This document shows positions 1 to 9,591 of a DNA stretch of 64,000 nucleotides, piece after piece. Under the pieces are notes generated by a model. The model had not been told where the DNA came from and made no database searches. It saw only the letters and a program-made list of their open reading frames with translations. The stretch lies in NCBI RefSeq assembly GCF_040394755.1, contig NZ_JBEBRQ010000003.1. One strand, 5' to 3'. The position numbers were made by a program, and so were the translations under genes. Positions within the stretch are counted from its first letter, which is position 1. The number at the start of each line of letters is the position of its first letter. Origin of the DNA: Castellaniella defragrans_A. GTDB lineage: Bacteria; Pseudomonadota; Gammaproteobacteria; Burkholderiales; Burkholderiaceae_B.

Positions 1-721
1 CCGCGAACATGATGATCGCGATCTGCGCGCGCAGCAGCTTGTCGATGGAGAAGCCCTCGGGCAGGAACAGCGGCAGCATCACCGACGACATGAACAGCAG
101 GCTGACCAGAGGCACGCCCCGGATGAGCTCGATGTAGACCACGCAGACGGCCTTGACGCCAGGCATGTGCGAGCGCCGCCCCAGCGCCAGCAGCATGCCG
201 AAGGGGAAGGCGAAGGCGATGCCGAAGGTCGAGAGAATCAGGGTCAGCGGCAGGCCGCCCCAGCGGCTGTTCTCGACGTAGCTCAACCCCAGGATGCCGC
301 CCCACATCAGAACGCCGACGGCGACCAGCGCCAGCGCCCAGAGCAGGCCGAGGAACGGTTTCCAGAACCAGCGGATGCAGCTGCACACGATCACCGCGAC
401 CAGGATGGCGGAGGCCAGCAGAGGGCGCCACTGCTCGTCGTAGGGATAGATGCCGAACAGGATGAGGCGGTGCTTTTCACGGATGAAGGCCCAACAATAG
501 CCGCCGGTCTCGCGGCATTGGGCCGCCGTGGTCGCCGCGAAATCCGGCTTGAGCAGCAGGTAGTCGATCAGCGCCGGGATCGCCATCAGCAACAGCCACA
601 GCGCGAGAATCGTCAGGATCGCATTGAGCGGCGAGGAAAACAGGCGCGTGCGCAGCCAGCCCAGCGGGCCGGTGTCGGTGCGCGGCGGCGGGCGCCCGGT
701 GCCTGGAAGTGCGCGGTCCAT
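1..721 (-). CDS. aapM: Amino-acid ABC transporter permease (AapM/BztC type), 3' end cut by window
   Basis: Inner-membrane permease of a polar amino-acid ABC importer that works with AapQ, the binding protein AapJ and an ATPase expected beyond the left edge. About 240 codons are visible. The N-terminus has a first membrane segment (FSSPLNAILTILALWLLLMA), then a long periplasmic stretch, then the conserved permease core GGLPLTLILSTFGIAFAFP and the ELIRGVPLVSLLFM segment, which is typical of this family. The ATG at 721 lies only three bases after the aapQ stop, so the two genes are co-transcribed and probably translationally coupled. The stop codon lies outside the window. The family call is firm; the exact amino acids carried cannot be read from sequence. 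Confidence 0.9.
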   Translation of the reverse strand, partial: MDRALPGTGRPPPRTDTGPLGWLRTRLFSSPLNAILTILALWLLLMAIPALIDYLLLKPDFAATTAAQCRETGGYCWAFIREKHRLILFGIYPYDEQWRPLLASAILVAVIVCSCIRWFWKPFLGLLWALALVAVGVLMWGGILGLSYVENSRWGGLPLTLILSTFGIAFAFPFGMLLALGRRSHMPGVKAVCVVYIELIRGVPLVSLLFMSSVMLPLFLPEGFSIDKLLRAQIAIIMFA

Positions 722-724
722 CGT

Positions 725-1912
725 TTATCGCTCCACCAGCGCGATGCGCTTGTTGTACCAGTTCATGAACACCGAGATCGACAGGCTGACCACCAGATAG
801 GCCGCCATGATGATCATGATGCCCTCGATCGCCTGCCCGGTCTGGTTCAGGATGGTATTGGTCACCGCCACGATGTCCGGATAGCCGATGGCCACCGCCA
901 GGGAACTGTTTTTGGTGAGGTTGAGGTATTGGCTGGTCATCGGCGGAATGATCACCCGCATCGCCTGCGGCAGGATGATCAGCCGCAACATGCGGGCGCG
1001 CGACAGCCCCAGCGAGGCGGCCGCCTCCCATTGGCCCTGATTGACGGCCTGAATGCCGGAACGCACGACCTCGCCCACGAAGGCCGAGGTATAGATCACC
1101 AGACCGGCCAGCAGCGCGGAGAATTCGGGCGAGAGGTTGAGCCCCCCCTCGAAGTTGAAGCCCTTGAGCTCGGGACGGTCGAGTTCGAGCGCGCTGCCGC
1201 TGGCCAGCCAGACCAGGGCGGGCACCACGATGAGCAGGCCGATGGCGGCGCGGACCAGGGGGAATATCCGGCCGGTCGCCTCCTGCCGCCGCCGCGCCCA
1301 GTGCGCCAGCAGCACGATGAGGATGATCGCCAGCGCCAGTCCGCCGAAAATCCAGTCCATTGCATCGCCCTTGAACCAGGGGACCTTGAGCCCGCGGTTG
1401 GACAGGAAGACGTTGGCCACCGGCGAGAGCGCCTGACGCGGACCGGGCATGAGCTCGGTGATGATGGCATACCAGAAAAGCAGTTGCAGCAGCAGCGGAA
1501 TATTGCGCATGACCTCGATGTAGAGGCCCGCCAGACGCGAGATCAGCCAGTTCTTGGACAGGCGGCTGATCCCCAGCAAAGTGCCGAGCAGGGTCGCGAC
1601 GATCACCCCGATCACCGAAATCCGCAAGGTGTTGAGCAGGCCGACCACGACCGCGCGGCCATAGGTGTCGGCGGGCGAATACGCGATCATGGACTCGCCG
1701 ATCGCGAAGCCAGCCTCCTCGCGCAGGAAAGAAAAGCCGGTGGAGATATTGCGCGCGGCGAGGTTATGGAGCGTGTTGGAAGCCAGGTACCACACCCCGA
1801 GCCCCACCAGGCCCAGAATGAGCACCTGATAGATCAGCGCGCGCGTCGCCGGATCATTCCAGGACCATCGGCGGCGCCGGTGCGCGGGGGCGCGAGCGGT
1901 TTTGTCTGTCAT
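725..1912 (-). CDS. aapQ: Amino-acid ABC transporter permease (AapQ/BztB type)
   Basis: 395-residue permease partner of AapM in a general L-amino-acid importer. It has an N-terminal membrane segment near residues 27-45, a large extra-cytoplasmic insert between the first core helices (about 170-260), and the permease EAA-like loop EAAASLGLSRARMLRLIILP followed by RVIIPPMTSQYLNLTKNSSLA. The length and the long insert match AapQ rather than the short HisM/GlnP permeases. It sits between aapJ and aapM on the same strand, in the order J-Q-M usual for this transporter. Confidence 0.92.
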   Translation of the reverse strand: MTDKTARAPAHRRRRWSWNDPATRALIYQVLILGLVGLGVWYLASNTLHNLAARNISTGFSFLREEAGFAIGESMIAYSPADTYGRAVVVGLLNTLRISVIGVIVATLLGTLLGISRLSKNWLISRLAGLYIEVMRNIPLLLQLLFWYAIITELMPGPRQALSPVANVFLSNRGLKVPWFKGDAMDWIFGGLALAIILIVLLAHWARRRQEATGRIFPLVRAAIGLLIVVPALVWLASGSALELDRPELKGFNFEGGLNLSPEFSALLAGLVIYTSAFVGEVVRSGIQAVNQGQWEAAASLGLSRARMLRLIILPQAMRVIIPPMTSQYLNLTKNSSLAVAIGYPDIVAVTNTILNQTGQAIEGIMIIMAAYLVVSLSISVFMNWYNKRIALVER

Positions 1913-1999
1913 AAGCTTTCAAGACGGTGAAGCAACAGCGGGAACGCGCGGCTGCCGGGGTGGCGTTCCCCGGCGCCGCGCATCGGCCCCGGAACGCGA

Positions 2000-3019
2000 T
2001 CAGCGCACCGGCAGGGCGTACAGCACGCCGCCGTCGGCCCACTGGGCATTCAGGCCGCGCTCGAGCTTGAGCGGGGAACCCATGCCCAGGTTGCGCTCGA
2101 ACGACTCGCCATAGTTGCCGACCTGCTTGATGATGTTATAGCCCCATTGCTTGTCCAGGCCCAGGCCCTTGCCCATGTCGCCCGTCACGCCCAGGATACG
2201 CTGAATATTGGGATTGGTGCTCTTGGTCATCTCGTCGACGTTTTGCGAGGTGATGCCGTATTCCTCGGCCTCGACCAGGGCGTTCAAGGCCCAGCGCACG
2301 ACCATGAACCACTCGTCGTCGCCCTGGCGCACCATCGGGCCGAGGGGCTCCTTGGAAAAGTTTTCGGGCAGGATGATGTAGTCGTCAGGCGTGGCCGACG
2401 AGGCACGCAGGCTGGCGAGCTGGGACTTGTCGCTGGTCACCACATCGCAGCGGCCGGCCTCGAACGTCCGGAAGCCCTCCTCGGAGGTATTGATGACGAC
2501 GGGCTTGAAGTCGAGCTTGTGGGCGCGGAACCAGTCCGCGAGGTTGAGTTCGGTGGTCGTGCCCTGCAACACGCAGACCGCCGCGCCGCCGAGCTCTGTG
2601 GCGCTTTTCACGCCGAGGCTCTTTTTCACCAGCACGCCCTGGCTGTCGTAGTAGTTGACCCCGACGCCCATGAGCCCGAGCGTCGTGTCGCGCGACATGG
2701 TGATGGTGGTATTGCGGGTCAGGACATCGATCTCGCCCGATTGCAGGGCTGTGAAACGCTGCTGGGTGGTCAGCGGCGTGGCCTTGAACTTGGTGGCGTC
2801 GCCGAATACCATGGCGGCGACGGCGCGGCACATATCGACATCCAGGCCGGTCCACTGGCCCTTGCTGTCGGCGATGGAAAATCCCGGCAGCCCGGTATTC
2901 ACGCCACACTGGACGAAGCCGCGCTGCTTGACTGCGTTGTAGGTATCACCCGCCTGCGCGGCGCCCGCCACAAATGTCAACGCGGCGCATACGGCCGCGA
3001 TCCTGGTCTTTTTCATCAT
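2000..3019 (-). CDS. aapJ: Periplasmic amino-acid binding protein of the Aap ABC importer
   Basis: Solute-binding protein that captures amino acids in the periplasm for the AapQ/AapM permeases. It is about 339 residues with a signal peptide (KKTRIAAVCAALTFVAGAAQAG), then the family-3 binding-protein fold: GVNTGLPGFSIADSKGQWTG, then GLDVDMCRAVAAMVFG, and a middle segment TSDKSQLASLRA. An upstream in-frame ATG at 3040 exists, but AAAGGGA sits just ahead of the ATGATG at 3019/3016, so the later start is preferred. It is the first gene of the minus-strand operon and faces ftsE across about 160 bases. Confidence 0.93.
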   Translation of the reverse strand: MMKKTRIAAVCAALTFVAGAAQAGDTYNAVKQRGFVQCGVNTGLPGFSIADSKGQWTGLDVDMCRAVAAMVFGDATKFKATPLTTQQRFTALQSGEIDVLTRNTTITMSRDTTLGLMGVGVNYYDSQGVLVKKSLGVKSATELGGAAVCVLQGTTTELNLADWFRAHKLDFKPVVINTSEEGFRTFEAGRCDVVTSDKSQLASLRASSATPDDYIILPENFSKEPLGPMVRQGDDEWFMVVRWALNALVEAEEYGITSQNVDEMTKSTNPNIQRILGVTGDMGKGLGLDKQWGYNIIKQVGNYGESFERNLGMGSPLKLERGLNAQWADGGVLYALPVR

Positions 3020-3183
3020 TAGTCCCTTTCTGAGTGGCATTCACGAATACACGGAATACAATCTTCTGGATTGCCCCGTCAAGGTCTAGATCGTAGCCTG
3101 TCGCAGGTGGTCAAGACATACGGAATATCCCTGTCCGCCCATAGGGAACCCAACCACCCATCGCTCGCACCTCATTCGCGCAA

Positions 3184-3855
3184 ATGATCGAGTTTCAACA
3201 CGTATTCAAATCTTTCGGCCGCGGACGCAATATCCTTGCCGACGTCAACTTCCAGATCGAACCGGGGGAATTCATTTTCGTCTCGGGCCCTTCCGGCGCA
3301 GGCAAGTCCACCCTGCTCAAGCTCGTCGGCGGCCTCGAGCCGCCCAGCCGGGGCTCGGTCACCGTCAACGGGCACCGCATCGACCGCCTCGCGCCGCGTG
3401 CCCGCCCCTATCTGCGGCGCACCGTCGGCCTGATTCTGCAGGACGCCCACCTGCTGTTCGACCGCAACGCGATCGACAATGTCCTGCTGCCGCTGGCGGT
3501 CATCGGCCTGGACGGCGCCACCGCCGCCACCCGGGCGCGCGCCGCGATGGAAAAAGTGGGGCTGCGCGGCAAAGAGGACCTCAACCCGGTCGAGATGTCC
3601 GGCGGCGAGCAGCAGCGCCTGGCCATCGCGCGCGCCATCGTCGGCCGCCCCGCCATCCTCATCGCCGACGAGCCCACCGCCAACCTGGACCACGCCAGCG
3701 CCGAACGCATCATGGACGTATTCCGCGATTTCAACCAAGTGGGGGTGACCACCCTGATCGCCTCGCACGACACCGCGCTGATGGCGCGCTACGCCCAACG
3801 CACCCTGCACCTGGATGCGGGCCGCTTCAATGACACCCCGGGAGTCCCCGCATGA
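3184..3855 (+). CDS. ftsE: Cell-division ATP-binding protein FtsE
   Basis: Cytoplasmic ATPase of the FtsEX complex, which in other proteobacteria controls septal peptidoglycan hydrolases through the FtsX loop. 223 residues, the normal FtsE length. Walker A GPSGAGKST at 35-43, Q-loop Gln near 86, signature MSGGEQQRLAIARA from about 138, Walker B ILIADE at 158-163 and switch His in IASHDT near 195. The ribosome-binding site before the ATG is weak. The stop overlaps the ftsX start (ATGA at 3852-3855), which indicates translational coupling. Confidence 0.95.
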   Translation: MIEFQHVFKSFGRGRNILADVNFQIEPGEFIFVSGPSGAGKSTLLKLVGGLEPPSRGSVTVNGHRIDRLAPRARPYLRRTVGLILQDAHLLFDRNAIDNVLLPLAVIGLDGATAATRARAAMEKVGLRGKEDLNPVEMSGGEQQRLAIARAIVGRPAILIADEPTANLDHASAERIMDVFRDFNQVGVTTLIASHDTALMARYAQRTLHLDAGRFNDTPGVPA

Positions 3856-4808
3856 GCGCGCCGAGCCGCCCCAGGCATGAATACCGCGAAGGCAGCCCCG
3901 TGCGCCGCGGGCTGCGCCATCACCGCTACGCCCTGCGGGTCGCGCTGCGCCGGCTGCGCCAGCATCCGCTCTCGTCGCTCGCCAACATCGTGGTCATCGC
4001 GCTGATGCTGGCCGTGCCGATCCTGGGCGCATCCGTGCTGCAATCCACGCAGCCCCTGGCGCGCCAGCTCTCGGTCGCGCCGCAGCTCACGCTGTTCCTT
4101 CAGCCGGACATCCCGGCGGACGGGCAGCGCGCCTTGCTCGACCGCATCCGCAAGGAATCCGCCGATGCCGTGGCCAGCGCCACGCTGCTGCCGCGCGAAA
4201 AGGCGCTCGAAACGCTGCGCGCCGAACCGGCCTGGGCCCAGGCGCTGGCGGCGCTGCCCGACAATCCCCTGCCCGACGCCATCGTGGTGACGTTGAACGA
4301 CAGCGAGGCGCCGGCCCGCCAGGCCACCGCGCTGGCGGAACAATGGCGGCAATGGCCGGGCATCGACCATGTGCAGCTCGACAGCGACTGGGTGCGCCGC
4401 CTCGAATCGCTGCTGTCGTTCGTGCGCTGGGGCGTGGGGCTGCTGGCCGCGGCCGTGGCGGCGGTCGTGCTCGCCACCGTGTTCAACACGGTGCGCCTGC
4501 AGGCCCTGACGCAGCGCGAGGAAATCGCCGTCGCCCGCCTCGTCGGCGCCACCGAGAGTTTCGTGCGCCGGCCGTTCCTGTACCTGGGCGCGCTGACCGG
4601 CCTGGCCGCCAGCCTGCTGGCCCTGGCCCTGGCGCGCATGGCGCTCATCCCCTTGAACGACATCCTCGGGCGTTTCGCCCAAAGCTACGGCATCGAATGG
4701 TCGGTCGCCCTGCCCGCGACCGCCGACCTCGTCCTCGCCGCCGTGGTGGTCATCATCCTCGGCGCCGTCGCCGCCCGCCTGTCGGTGACGCGCCGCACAC
4801 GCTTCTGA
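3852..4808 (+). CDS. ftsX: Cell-division protein FtsX
   Basis: Membrane partner of FtsE; its large periplasmic loop signals to murein hydrolase activators. 318 residues with a basic cytoplasmic N-terminus, a first membrane segment near SLANIVVIALMLAVPILG, a periplasmic domain of about 130 residues, then three more segments (LLAAAVAAVVLATVF, YLGALTGLAASLLALALA, LVLAAVVVIILGAVAA). This four-helix layout is that of FtsX. It overlaps ftsE upstream by four bases and the mutY start downstream by one base (TGATG), so the three genes form one operon. Confidence 0.93.
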   Translation: MSAPSRPRHEYREGSPVRRGLRHHRYALRVALRRLRQHPLSSLANIVVIALMLAVPILGASVLQSTQPLARQLSVAPQLTLFLQPDIPADGQRALLDRIRKESADAVASATLLPREKALETLRAEPAWAQALAALPDNPLPDAIVVTLNDSEAPARQATALAEQWRQWPGIDHVQLDSDWVRRLESLLSFVRWGVGLLAAAVAAVVLATVFNTVRLQALTQREEIAVARLVGATESFVRRPFLYLGALTGLAASLLALALARMALIPLNDILGRFAQSYGIEWSVALPATADLVLAAVVVIILGAVAARLSVTRRTRF

Positions 4809-5875
4809 TGACGGACGCGACAGGCGGCGCGGCGCAACGCATCGCCCGCTGGCAGCAACGGGCGGGGCGCCATCATCTGCCCTGGCAGGGCACCCATGAC
4901 CCATACCGGATCTGGCTGTCCGAGATCATGCTGCAACAGACGCAGGCGGCCACGGTGGCGCCCTATTACCAGCGATTCCTGGCGGCCTTTCCCGACGTCC
5001 GCGCGCTCGCCGACGCGCCGGCCGACGCGGTGATGCGCGCCTGGGCGGGCCTGGGCTATTACGCGCGGGCGCGCAATCTGCAACGCTGCGCCCAGGTCGT
5101 GCGCGACCACTACGCAGGCCGCTTTCCCGAGACGCCCGAGGCGCTGGCGCAGCTGCCCGGCATCGGCCCATCGACCGCCGCGGCGATCGCCGCCTTCGCC
5201 ACCGGCGCCCGCCATCCGATCCTGGACGGCAACGTGCGGCGCGTGCTGGCGCGCTATTTCGCCATCGAGGGCGACCCCGCATCGGGCCCGGTCATCCGCC
5301 AGCTATGGGAACACGCCCAGGCCCTGCTGGACGCCGCGCCGCCGGACCTGGACATGCGCGCCTACACCCAGGGCCAGATGGACCTGGGCGCCATGATCTG
5401 CACCCGGCGCAAACCGGACTGCGCGCAATGCCCGCTCGCCGCCGATTGCCAGGCCCGCATCCAGGGCCGCCAGCACGCGCTACCCTCACCCCGCGCCCGG
5501 CGCGAACGGCCCGAACGCGACGGCCTGATGCTGATCCTGGAGCACGGCGACCGGCTCCTGCTGCGCAAGCGCCCGGCCACCGGCATCTGGGGCGGCCTGT
5601 GGAGCCTGCCGCAGTTCGACACACCTGCCGGACTGCGGGCCGCCTGCGCGGCGCTCGCCCCCGGCGCGGACGCGCCGCAAGCCCTGGCGTGCTTCGCGCA
5701 CGACTTCACACATTTCCGCCTGCACATCGCGCCCTGGCGGCTGCGATGCAACCAGGCGCCCGGCGAACCGGCGCCCGGCGATGCCTGGATACCCGTGACC
5801 GGACTCGACCGCCTGGGGCTGCCCACACCCGTCGCCCGCCTGCTCGCCGGCCTGTATCCGGCGGCGGGGGACTAA
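4808..5875 (+). CDS. mutY: A/G-specific adenine glycosylase MutY
   Basis: Base-excision repair enzyme that removes adenine opposite 8-oxoguanine. 355 residues. The catalytic Glu is near 39 in LSEIMLQQT, the helix-hairpin-helix LPGIGPSTAAAIAAF starts at 116, and the catalytic Asp is near 140 in HPILDGNV. The iron-sulfur cysteines C198-x6-C205-x2-C208-x5-C214 are intact. A C-terminal NUDIX-like recognition domain contains RKRPATGIWGGLWSLPQFD. The ATG overlaps the ftsX stop by one base. The stop overlaps the convergent rodA stop by four bases (5872-5875), leaving no room for a terminator between the operons. Confidence 0.95.
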   Translation: MTDATGGAAQRIARWQQRAGRHHLPWQGTHDPYRIWLSEIMLQQTQAATVAPYYQRFLAAFPDVRALADAPADAVMRAWAGLGYYARARNLQRCAQVVRDHYAGRFPETPEALAQLPGIGPSTAAAIAAFATGARHPILDGNVRRVLARYFAIEGDPASGPVIRQLWEHAQALLDAAPPDLDMRAYTQGQMDLGAMICTRRKPDCAQCPLAADCQARIQGRQHALPSPRARRERPERDGLMLILEHGDRLLLRKRPATGIWGGLWSLPQFDTPAGLRAACAALAPGADAPQALACFAHDFTHFRLHIAPWRLRCNQAPGEPAPGDAWIPVTGLDRLGLPTPVARLLAGLYPAAGD

Positions 5876-7002
5876 GATCGATGCCTGCTGATGCTCATCA
5901 GCAGGCCGCAGGCGATCCCCAGCGTCATCAAGGCGGTGCCCCCGTAGCTCATGAACGGCAGCGGCACCCCAACCACGGGCAGAATGCCCATGACCATCCC
6001 CATGTTCACAAACACATACACGAGCATCATCATGGACATCGCGCCCGCGAGCAGGCGGCCGAACTGCGTCGGCGCCTGGATCGTGATGGCCAGGCCCCGC
6101 AGAACGATCAGGGCATAGAGAATCAGCAGCATGACACTGCCGTACAGGCCGAATTCCTCGGCATAGACCGCAAAGATGAAATCCGTCGTGCGCTCGGGGA
6201 TGAAATCCAGGTGCGACTGCGTGCCCTGCATGTAGCCCTTGCCGTAGACCCCGCCCGAGCCGACGGCGATCATCGACTGGATCGTATGGAACCCCTTGCC
6301 CAGCGGATCGGAGCCCGGATTGAGCAGCACGCAGACCCGGTATTTCTGGTAGTCGTGCAGCAGCACCCAATCCACGCCGGGCTGGCAGATCTGATCCTCG
6401 TAGTACACCAGCGTCCCCAGCGACACGGCCACGACGAGGACGACGGGCACGAGCAGCTTGAACGACAAACCGCCGAAATAGATCACGCAGAACCCCGAGG
6501 CCAGGACCAGCAGGGCGGTGCCGAGGTCGGGCTGGTCAATGATCAGCGCCGCCGGGATCAGCAGCAGCACGCCCGCCACCAGAAAGTCGCGCACCCGCAT
6601 CGCGCTGGCGGCATGGCGCTGGAAATACCAGGCCAGCATCAGCGGCACGGCAATCTTCATCATCTCGGAAGGCTGTATCCGGATGAAACCCAGGTCGAGC
6701 CAGCGCGTCGCCCCTTTGCTGGTCGCGCCAAAGAGCATCACCGCCACCAGCAGGGCCAGCCCGAAGACATAGAAATACGGTGCGGTGCGCATGATGAATC
6801 CCGGGCGCAGCATGGCCACGGCCCACATCACCGCGAACGCGACCAGGAAATTGCGGAACTGGTCGGCGAAACGCCAATCGGTATTGCCCACGGCAGAGTG
6901 CATGGTGGACATCCCCACCATCGCCATGATGACCAGCAGGATGAGCAACGGCCAATCCAGGGCCGCCAGCATACGGCGCGCGACCTGCAGCACGAATTTC
7001 AT
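5872..7002 (-). CDS. rodA: Rod-shape peptidoglycan glycosyltransferase RodA
   Basis: SEDS-family lipid II polymerase that elongates the lateral wall together with PBP2. 376 residues and strongly hydrophobic, with about ten membrane segments. Characteristic SEDS stretches are GATRWLDLGFIRIQPSEMMK, IIDQPDLGTALLVLASG and the C-terminal VGVPLPFMSYGGTALMTLG. Its ATG overlaps the mrdA stop (ATGA at 6999-7002). It is the last gene of the mreBCD-mrdA-rodA operon and collides with mutY at its 3' end. Confidence 0.95.
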   Translation of the reverse strand: MKFVLQVARRMLAALDWPLLILLVIMAMVGMSTMHSAVGNTDWRFADQFRNFLVAFAVMWAVAMLRPGFIMRTAPYFYVFGLALLVAVMLFGATSKGATRWLDLGFIRIQPSEMMKIAVPLMLAWYFQRHAASAMRVRDFLVAGVLLLIPAALIIDQPDLGTALLVLASGFCVIYFGGLSFKLLVPVVLVVAVSLGTLVYYEDQICQPGVDWVLLHDYQKYRVCVLLNPGSDPLGKGFHTIQSMIAVGSGGVYGKGYMQGTQSHLDFIPERTTDFIFAVYAEEFGLYGSVMLLILYALIVLRGLAITIQAPTQFGRLLAGAMSMMMLVYVFVNMGMVMGILPVVGVPLPFMSYGGTALMTLGIACGLLMSISRHRS

Positions 7003-9020
7003 GGCGACTCCTCGTCGGGCGATTTCTCTCTGTCGAGCGATTTCTCCCCGTTGAGCGATGGATCGCCATCCGGCGCGAATTCCTCGGCGCCGATCTCGGG
7101 GTGGGCATTGATCGCCGACGGATGCCGCGAGACCGCCTGCTCGATGCGCAATTGCTCATCGCGCGCGGCCTCCCGCGCCGGATCGAGCCAATAATCGAAC
7201 ACCGTGCGGGCGATCGGCGCGGCGACCGAAGCGCCCCAGCCGCCATTCTCGACAATCAGCGCAATCGCGATCTGCGGGTCCTCGACCGGCGCGTATGCCA
7301 TGAACAACGCATGGTCGCGCAGCCTTTCGTCCACTGCCCCCGCGCGGTACCTGGCGCCGCGCAGGCTGTAGACCTGCGCCGTCCCGGTCTTGCCCGCGGC
7401 CTGATAGGCGGCCCCCTCGAAGGCGCGCCGCGCCGTTCCCTTGCGGATCACATCGACCATCGCATCGCGCACCACCGCGAGATCCTGGGGCTTGAGCGGG
7501 ATCGTGTACTGCGGTCCGACCACCGGATACTCGAATTCGCCGGTGAGGGGATCGACGATCCGCCGCACCAGATGAGGCTTCATGTAGACGCCATCGTTGG
7601 CCAGCACCGAGGTCGCCTGCGCAAGCTGCAAAAGGGTGAACGCGTTGTAGCCCTGGCCGACCGCCACCGATACCGTCTCGCCCTGGTACCAGTGCTGCTG
7701 TTCGGGTTTTTTGTAGGCCTGACGCTTCCAGTCGCGCGAGGGCAGCACGCCGCTGCGCTCACCGTCGAGATCGATGCCGGTGATCTGGCCGAACCCGAAC
7801 TGCTTGCTGAAATCGCGCAGGGCGTCGATGTCCATCATCGCGCCCAGGGAAAAGAAGTAAGTGTCCGACGACACCACGAGCGCGCGATGCATGTCCGTCG
7901 GCCCATACACGGCGCCCGCGGCGTTGCGGAAACGCTGGCCGGCCAGCTCGAAATAGCCGGGATCGGGCACCAGTTCCCCGGGCTGGCGCAGCCCCATCTC
8001 GAGCGCCGCCAGCGCCACGAAAGGCTTGTAGGTGGAGCCGATCGGATACGTGCCGTAGAGCGGCCGGTTGATCAGGGGATGGTCGGGCGACTCGTTCAGG
8101 TTACGCCAGCTCTCGACATCGATGCCGTCGATGAACAGATTGGGATCGAAGGACGGCGCCGATACGAAGGCCAGAACCTCGCCGGTCTTGGGCTGGATCG
8201 CCACCAGGGCGCCGCGCTTGCCCTCGAACTGCGCCTCGGCCATCGCCTGCAGGCCCGCGTCGAGCGACAGCTCGAGATTGGCCCCGGGCCGCGGATCGGT
8301 GCGGCTGAGCACCCGCACGGGCCGGCCGACGGCGGTGACCTCGACCTCCTCGACGCCTGTGCGGCCATGCAGGGTCCGTTCCCAGGTTTTCTCGATGCCC
8401 TTCTTGCCCATCACCAGCGTGCCGCGATAATTGCCGAGCTGGCCGGAGGCATCGAGGCGCTGCTCGTCCTCCTCGGAAATACGGCCGACGAAACCCAGGA
8501 CATGCGCCGCGGACTCGTGCCGGGGATAGGACCGCACCCAGCGTGCCTCCAGCGTGATGCCCGGGAACTGGTATGCATGCACGGCAAACCAGGAGGCCTC
8601 GATGTCATTCAGGTTGTTGCGCAACAGCACCGGCATATAGCGTCCGCTCTGCCCGTACAGGCGCAGGAACCGCTGCCGATCCGACGGGCTGATGTAGACC
8701 AGCTCGCCGAGCTGATCGAGCAGTTGCTCGACATCGCCCTGGACGTTGGCGCGGGTGACCGACAAGGTGTAGTCGCGGTGGTTGCGCGCGAGAATCGTGC
8801 CGTTGCGGTCGACGATCTGGCCGCGGCGCGGCGGAATGGGCACGATGGCGATGCGGTTCTGGTCCGCGCGCGCGGCCAGGCTCTCGTAGCGCACGACTTG
8901 CAGGTGCCACAGCCGCCCCACCAGCAACAGCAGGCAGATCAGCGCAAAGATCCCCGCCGCCCAGGCGCGCACCAGGACCGTGCGCTTTTGACGGTGGCTG
9001 ATTTTCCTGAATTCGAACAT
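6999..9020 (-). CDS. mrdA: Penicillin-binding protein 2, elongation transpeptidase
   Basis: Peptidoglycan transpeptidase that forms the elongasome core with RodA. 673 residues: a membrane anchor near 20-38, a dimerisation/pedestal region starting IPPRRGQIVDRNGTILARN, and the transpeptidase domain with SxxK S329-T-Y-K332 (YPIGSTYKPF), the SSD motif at 384-386 and KTG at 544-546 (AGKTGTAQV). The last 30 or so residues are an acidic, poorly ordered tail with the near-repeat NGEKSLDREKSPDE, which reflects short direct repeats in the DNA. It lies between mreD and rodA in the usual order. Confidence 0.95.
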   Translation of the reverse strand: MFEFRKISHRQKRTVLVRAWAAGIFALICLLLLVGRLWHLQVVRYESLAARADQNRIAIVPIPPRRGQIVDRNGTILARNHRDYTLSVTRANVQGDVEQLLDQLGELVYISPSDRQRFLRLYGQSGRYMPVLLRNNLNDIEASWFAVHAYQFPGITLEARWVRSYPRHESAAHVLGFVGRISEEDEQRLDASGQLGNYRGTLVMGKKGIEKTWERTLHGRTGVEEVEVTAVGRPVRVLSRTDPRPGANLELSLDAGLQAMAEAQFEGKRGALVAIQPKTGEVLAFVSAPSFDPNLFIDGIDVESWRNLNESPDHPLINRPLYGTYPIGSTYKPFVALAALEMGLRQPGELVPDPGYFELAGQRFRNAAGAVYGPTDMHRALVVSSDTYFFSLGAMMDIDALRDFSKQFGFGQITGIDLDGERSGVLPSRDWKRQAYKKPEQQHWYQGETVSVAVGQGYNAFTLLQLAQATSVLANDGVYMKPHLVRRIVDPLTGEFEYPVVGPQYTIPLKPQDLAVVRDAMVDVIRKGTARRAFEGAAYQAAGKTGTAQVYSLRGARYRAGAVDERLRDHALFMAYAPVEDPQIAIALIVENGGWGASVAAPIARTVFDYWLDPAREAARDEQLRIEQAVSRHPSAINAHPEIGAEEFAPDGDPSLNGEKSLDREKSPDEESP

Positions 9021-9027
9021 GTCCGGC

Positions 9028-9591
9028 TCAGCCCGCGTTCACATCCGCATCGTCGAGGCGGCGCTGCGGCAGGAACAACAGGATGTCGGCCAGGGGCCAC
9101 AGCGCGGCGGTGATCAGCGCCGACCAGAGCCAGTCCCACCCCGTCCACAGGCCATTGAGCCAGGTCCCGAGCAGGCAGGTGACCGTGGCGGCGACGACGA
9201 ACACCGGCAGCATGTGCAGGGCCTGCACCAGCGCGCTGAAGTGCTCCAGCCGGCGGCGCAGCGCGACGGCGCCATACGCCACGAACACGTAGCCCAACGC
9301 ATGCAGGCCGAGAAAATCGGAATCGTGCACATCCATCAGCAGGCCAAAACCGAAAGCGGTCACCAGGCCCACGCGGCGAGGCTCGTGCAGACACCAGAAG
9401 GCCAGCACCAGCAGCAGGATATCGGGCGTGGGCTGCCACGCACGCCAGGGCAGCAGGGAGACGACCCAGACGAACAGCAGGGTGCCCCAGACGAAGAACG
9501 GGCTGGATGGATGACGGAAAGGCGAAGCATCGATCGGCTGCAGGGACGCGAGCGACGAGGGGCTGGACGAACGGGTGGACCGGCTATTCAT
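9028..9591 (-). CDS. mreD: Rod shape-determining protein MreD
   Basis: Small polytopic membrane protein of the elongasome. 187 residues from the ATG at 9591, which has GCGGAG ahead of it and overlaps the mreC stop by eight bases. An in-frame ATG ten codons earlier lacks that site. Hydrophobic segments include FVWGTLLFVWVVSLL, DILLLVLAFWCLH, VTAFGFGLLMDVH and PLADILLFLP. GLLMDVHDSDFLGLHAL is a typical MreD stretch. A Ser/Arg-rich cytoplasmic N-terminus of about 30 residues precedes the first helix. Confidence 0.92.
   Translation of the reverse strand: MNSRSTRSSSPSSLASLQPIDASPFRHPSSPFFVWGTLLFVWVVSLLPWRAWQPTPDILLLVLAFWCLHEPRRVGLVTAFGFGLLMDVHDSDFLGLHALGYVFVAYGAVALRRRLEHFSALVQALHMLPVFVVAATVTCLLGTWLNGLWTGWDWLWSALITAALWPLADILLFLPQRRLDDADVNAG

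Noticed and set aside
167..1930. A 587-codon plus-strand open frame
   Set aside because: It is antisense to the aapM and aapQ permeases, is full of Gln, Arg, His and Asp as expected for the complement of GC-rich genes, and shows no family motif.
5305..7194. A 629-codon plus-strand open frame
   Set aside because: It runs through the out-of-frame 3' half of mutY and antisense through rodA; composition is that of a shadow frame.
7101..9113. A 670-codon plus-strand open frame
   Set aside because: Antisense to mrdA, whose catalytic motifs are intact; no motif of its own.
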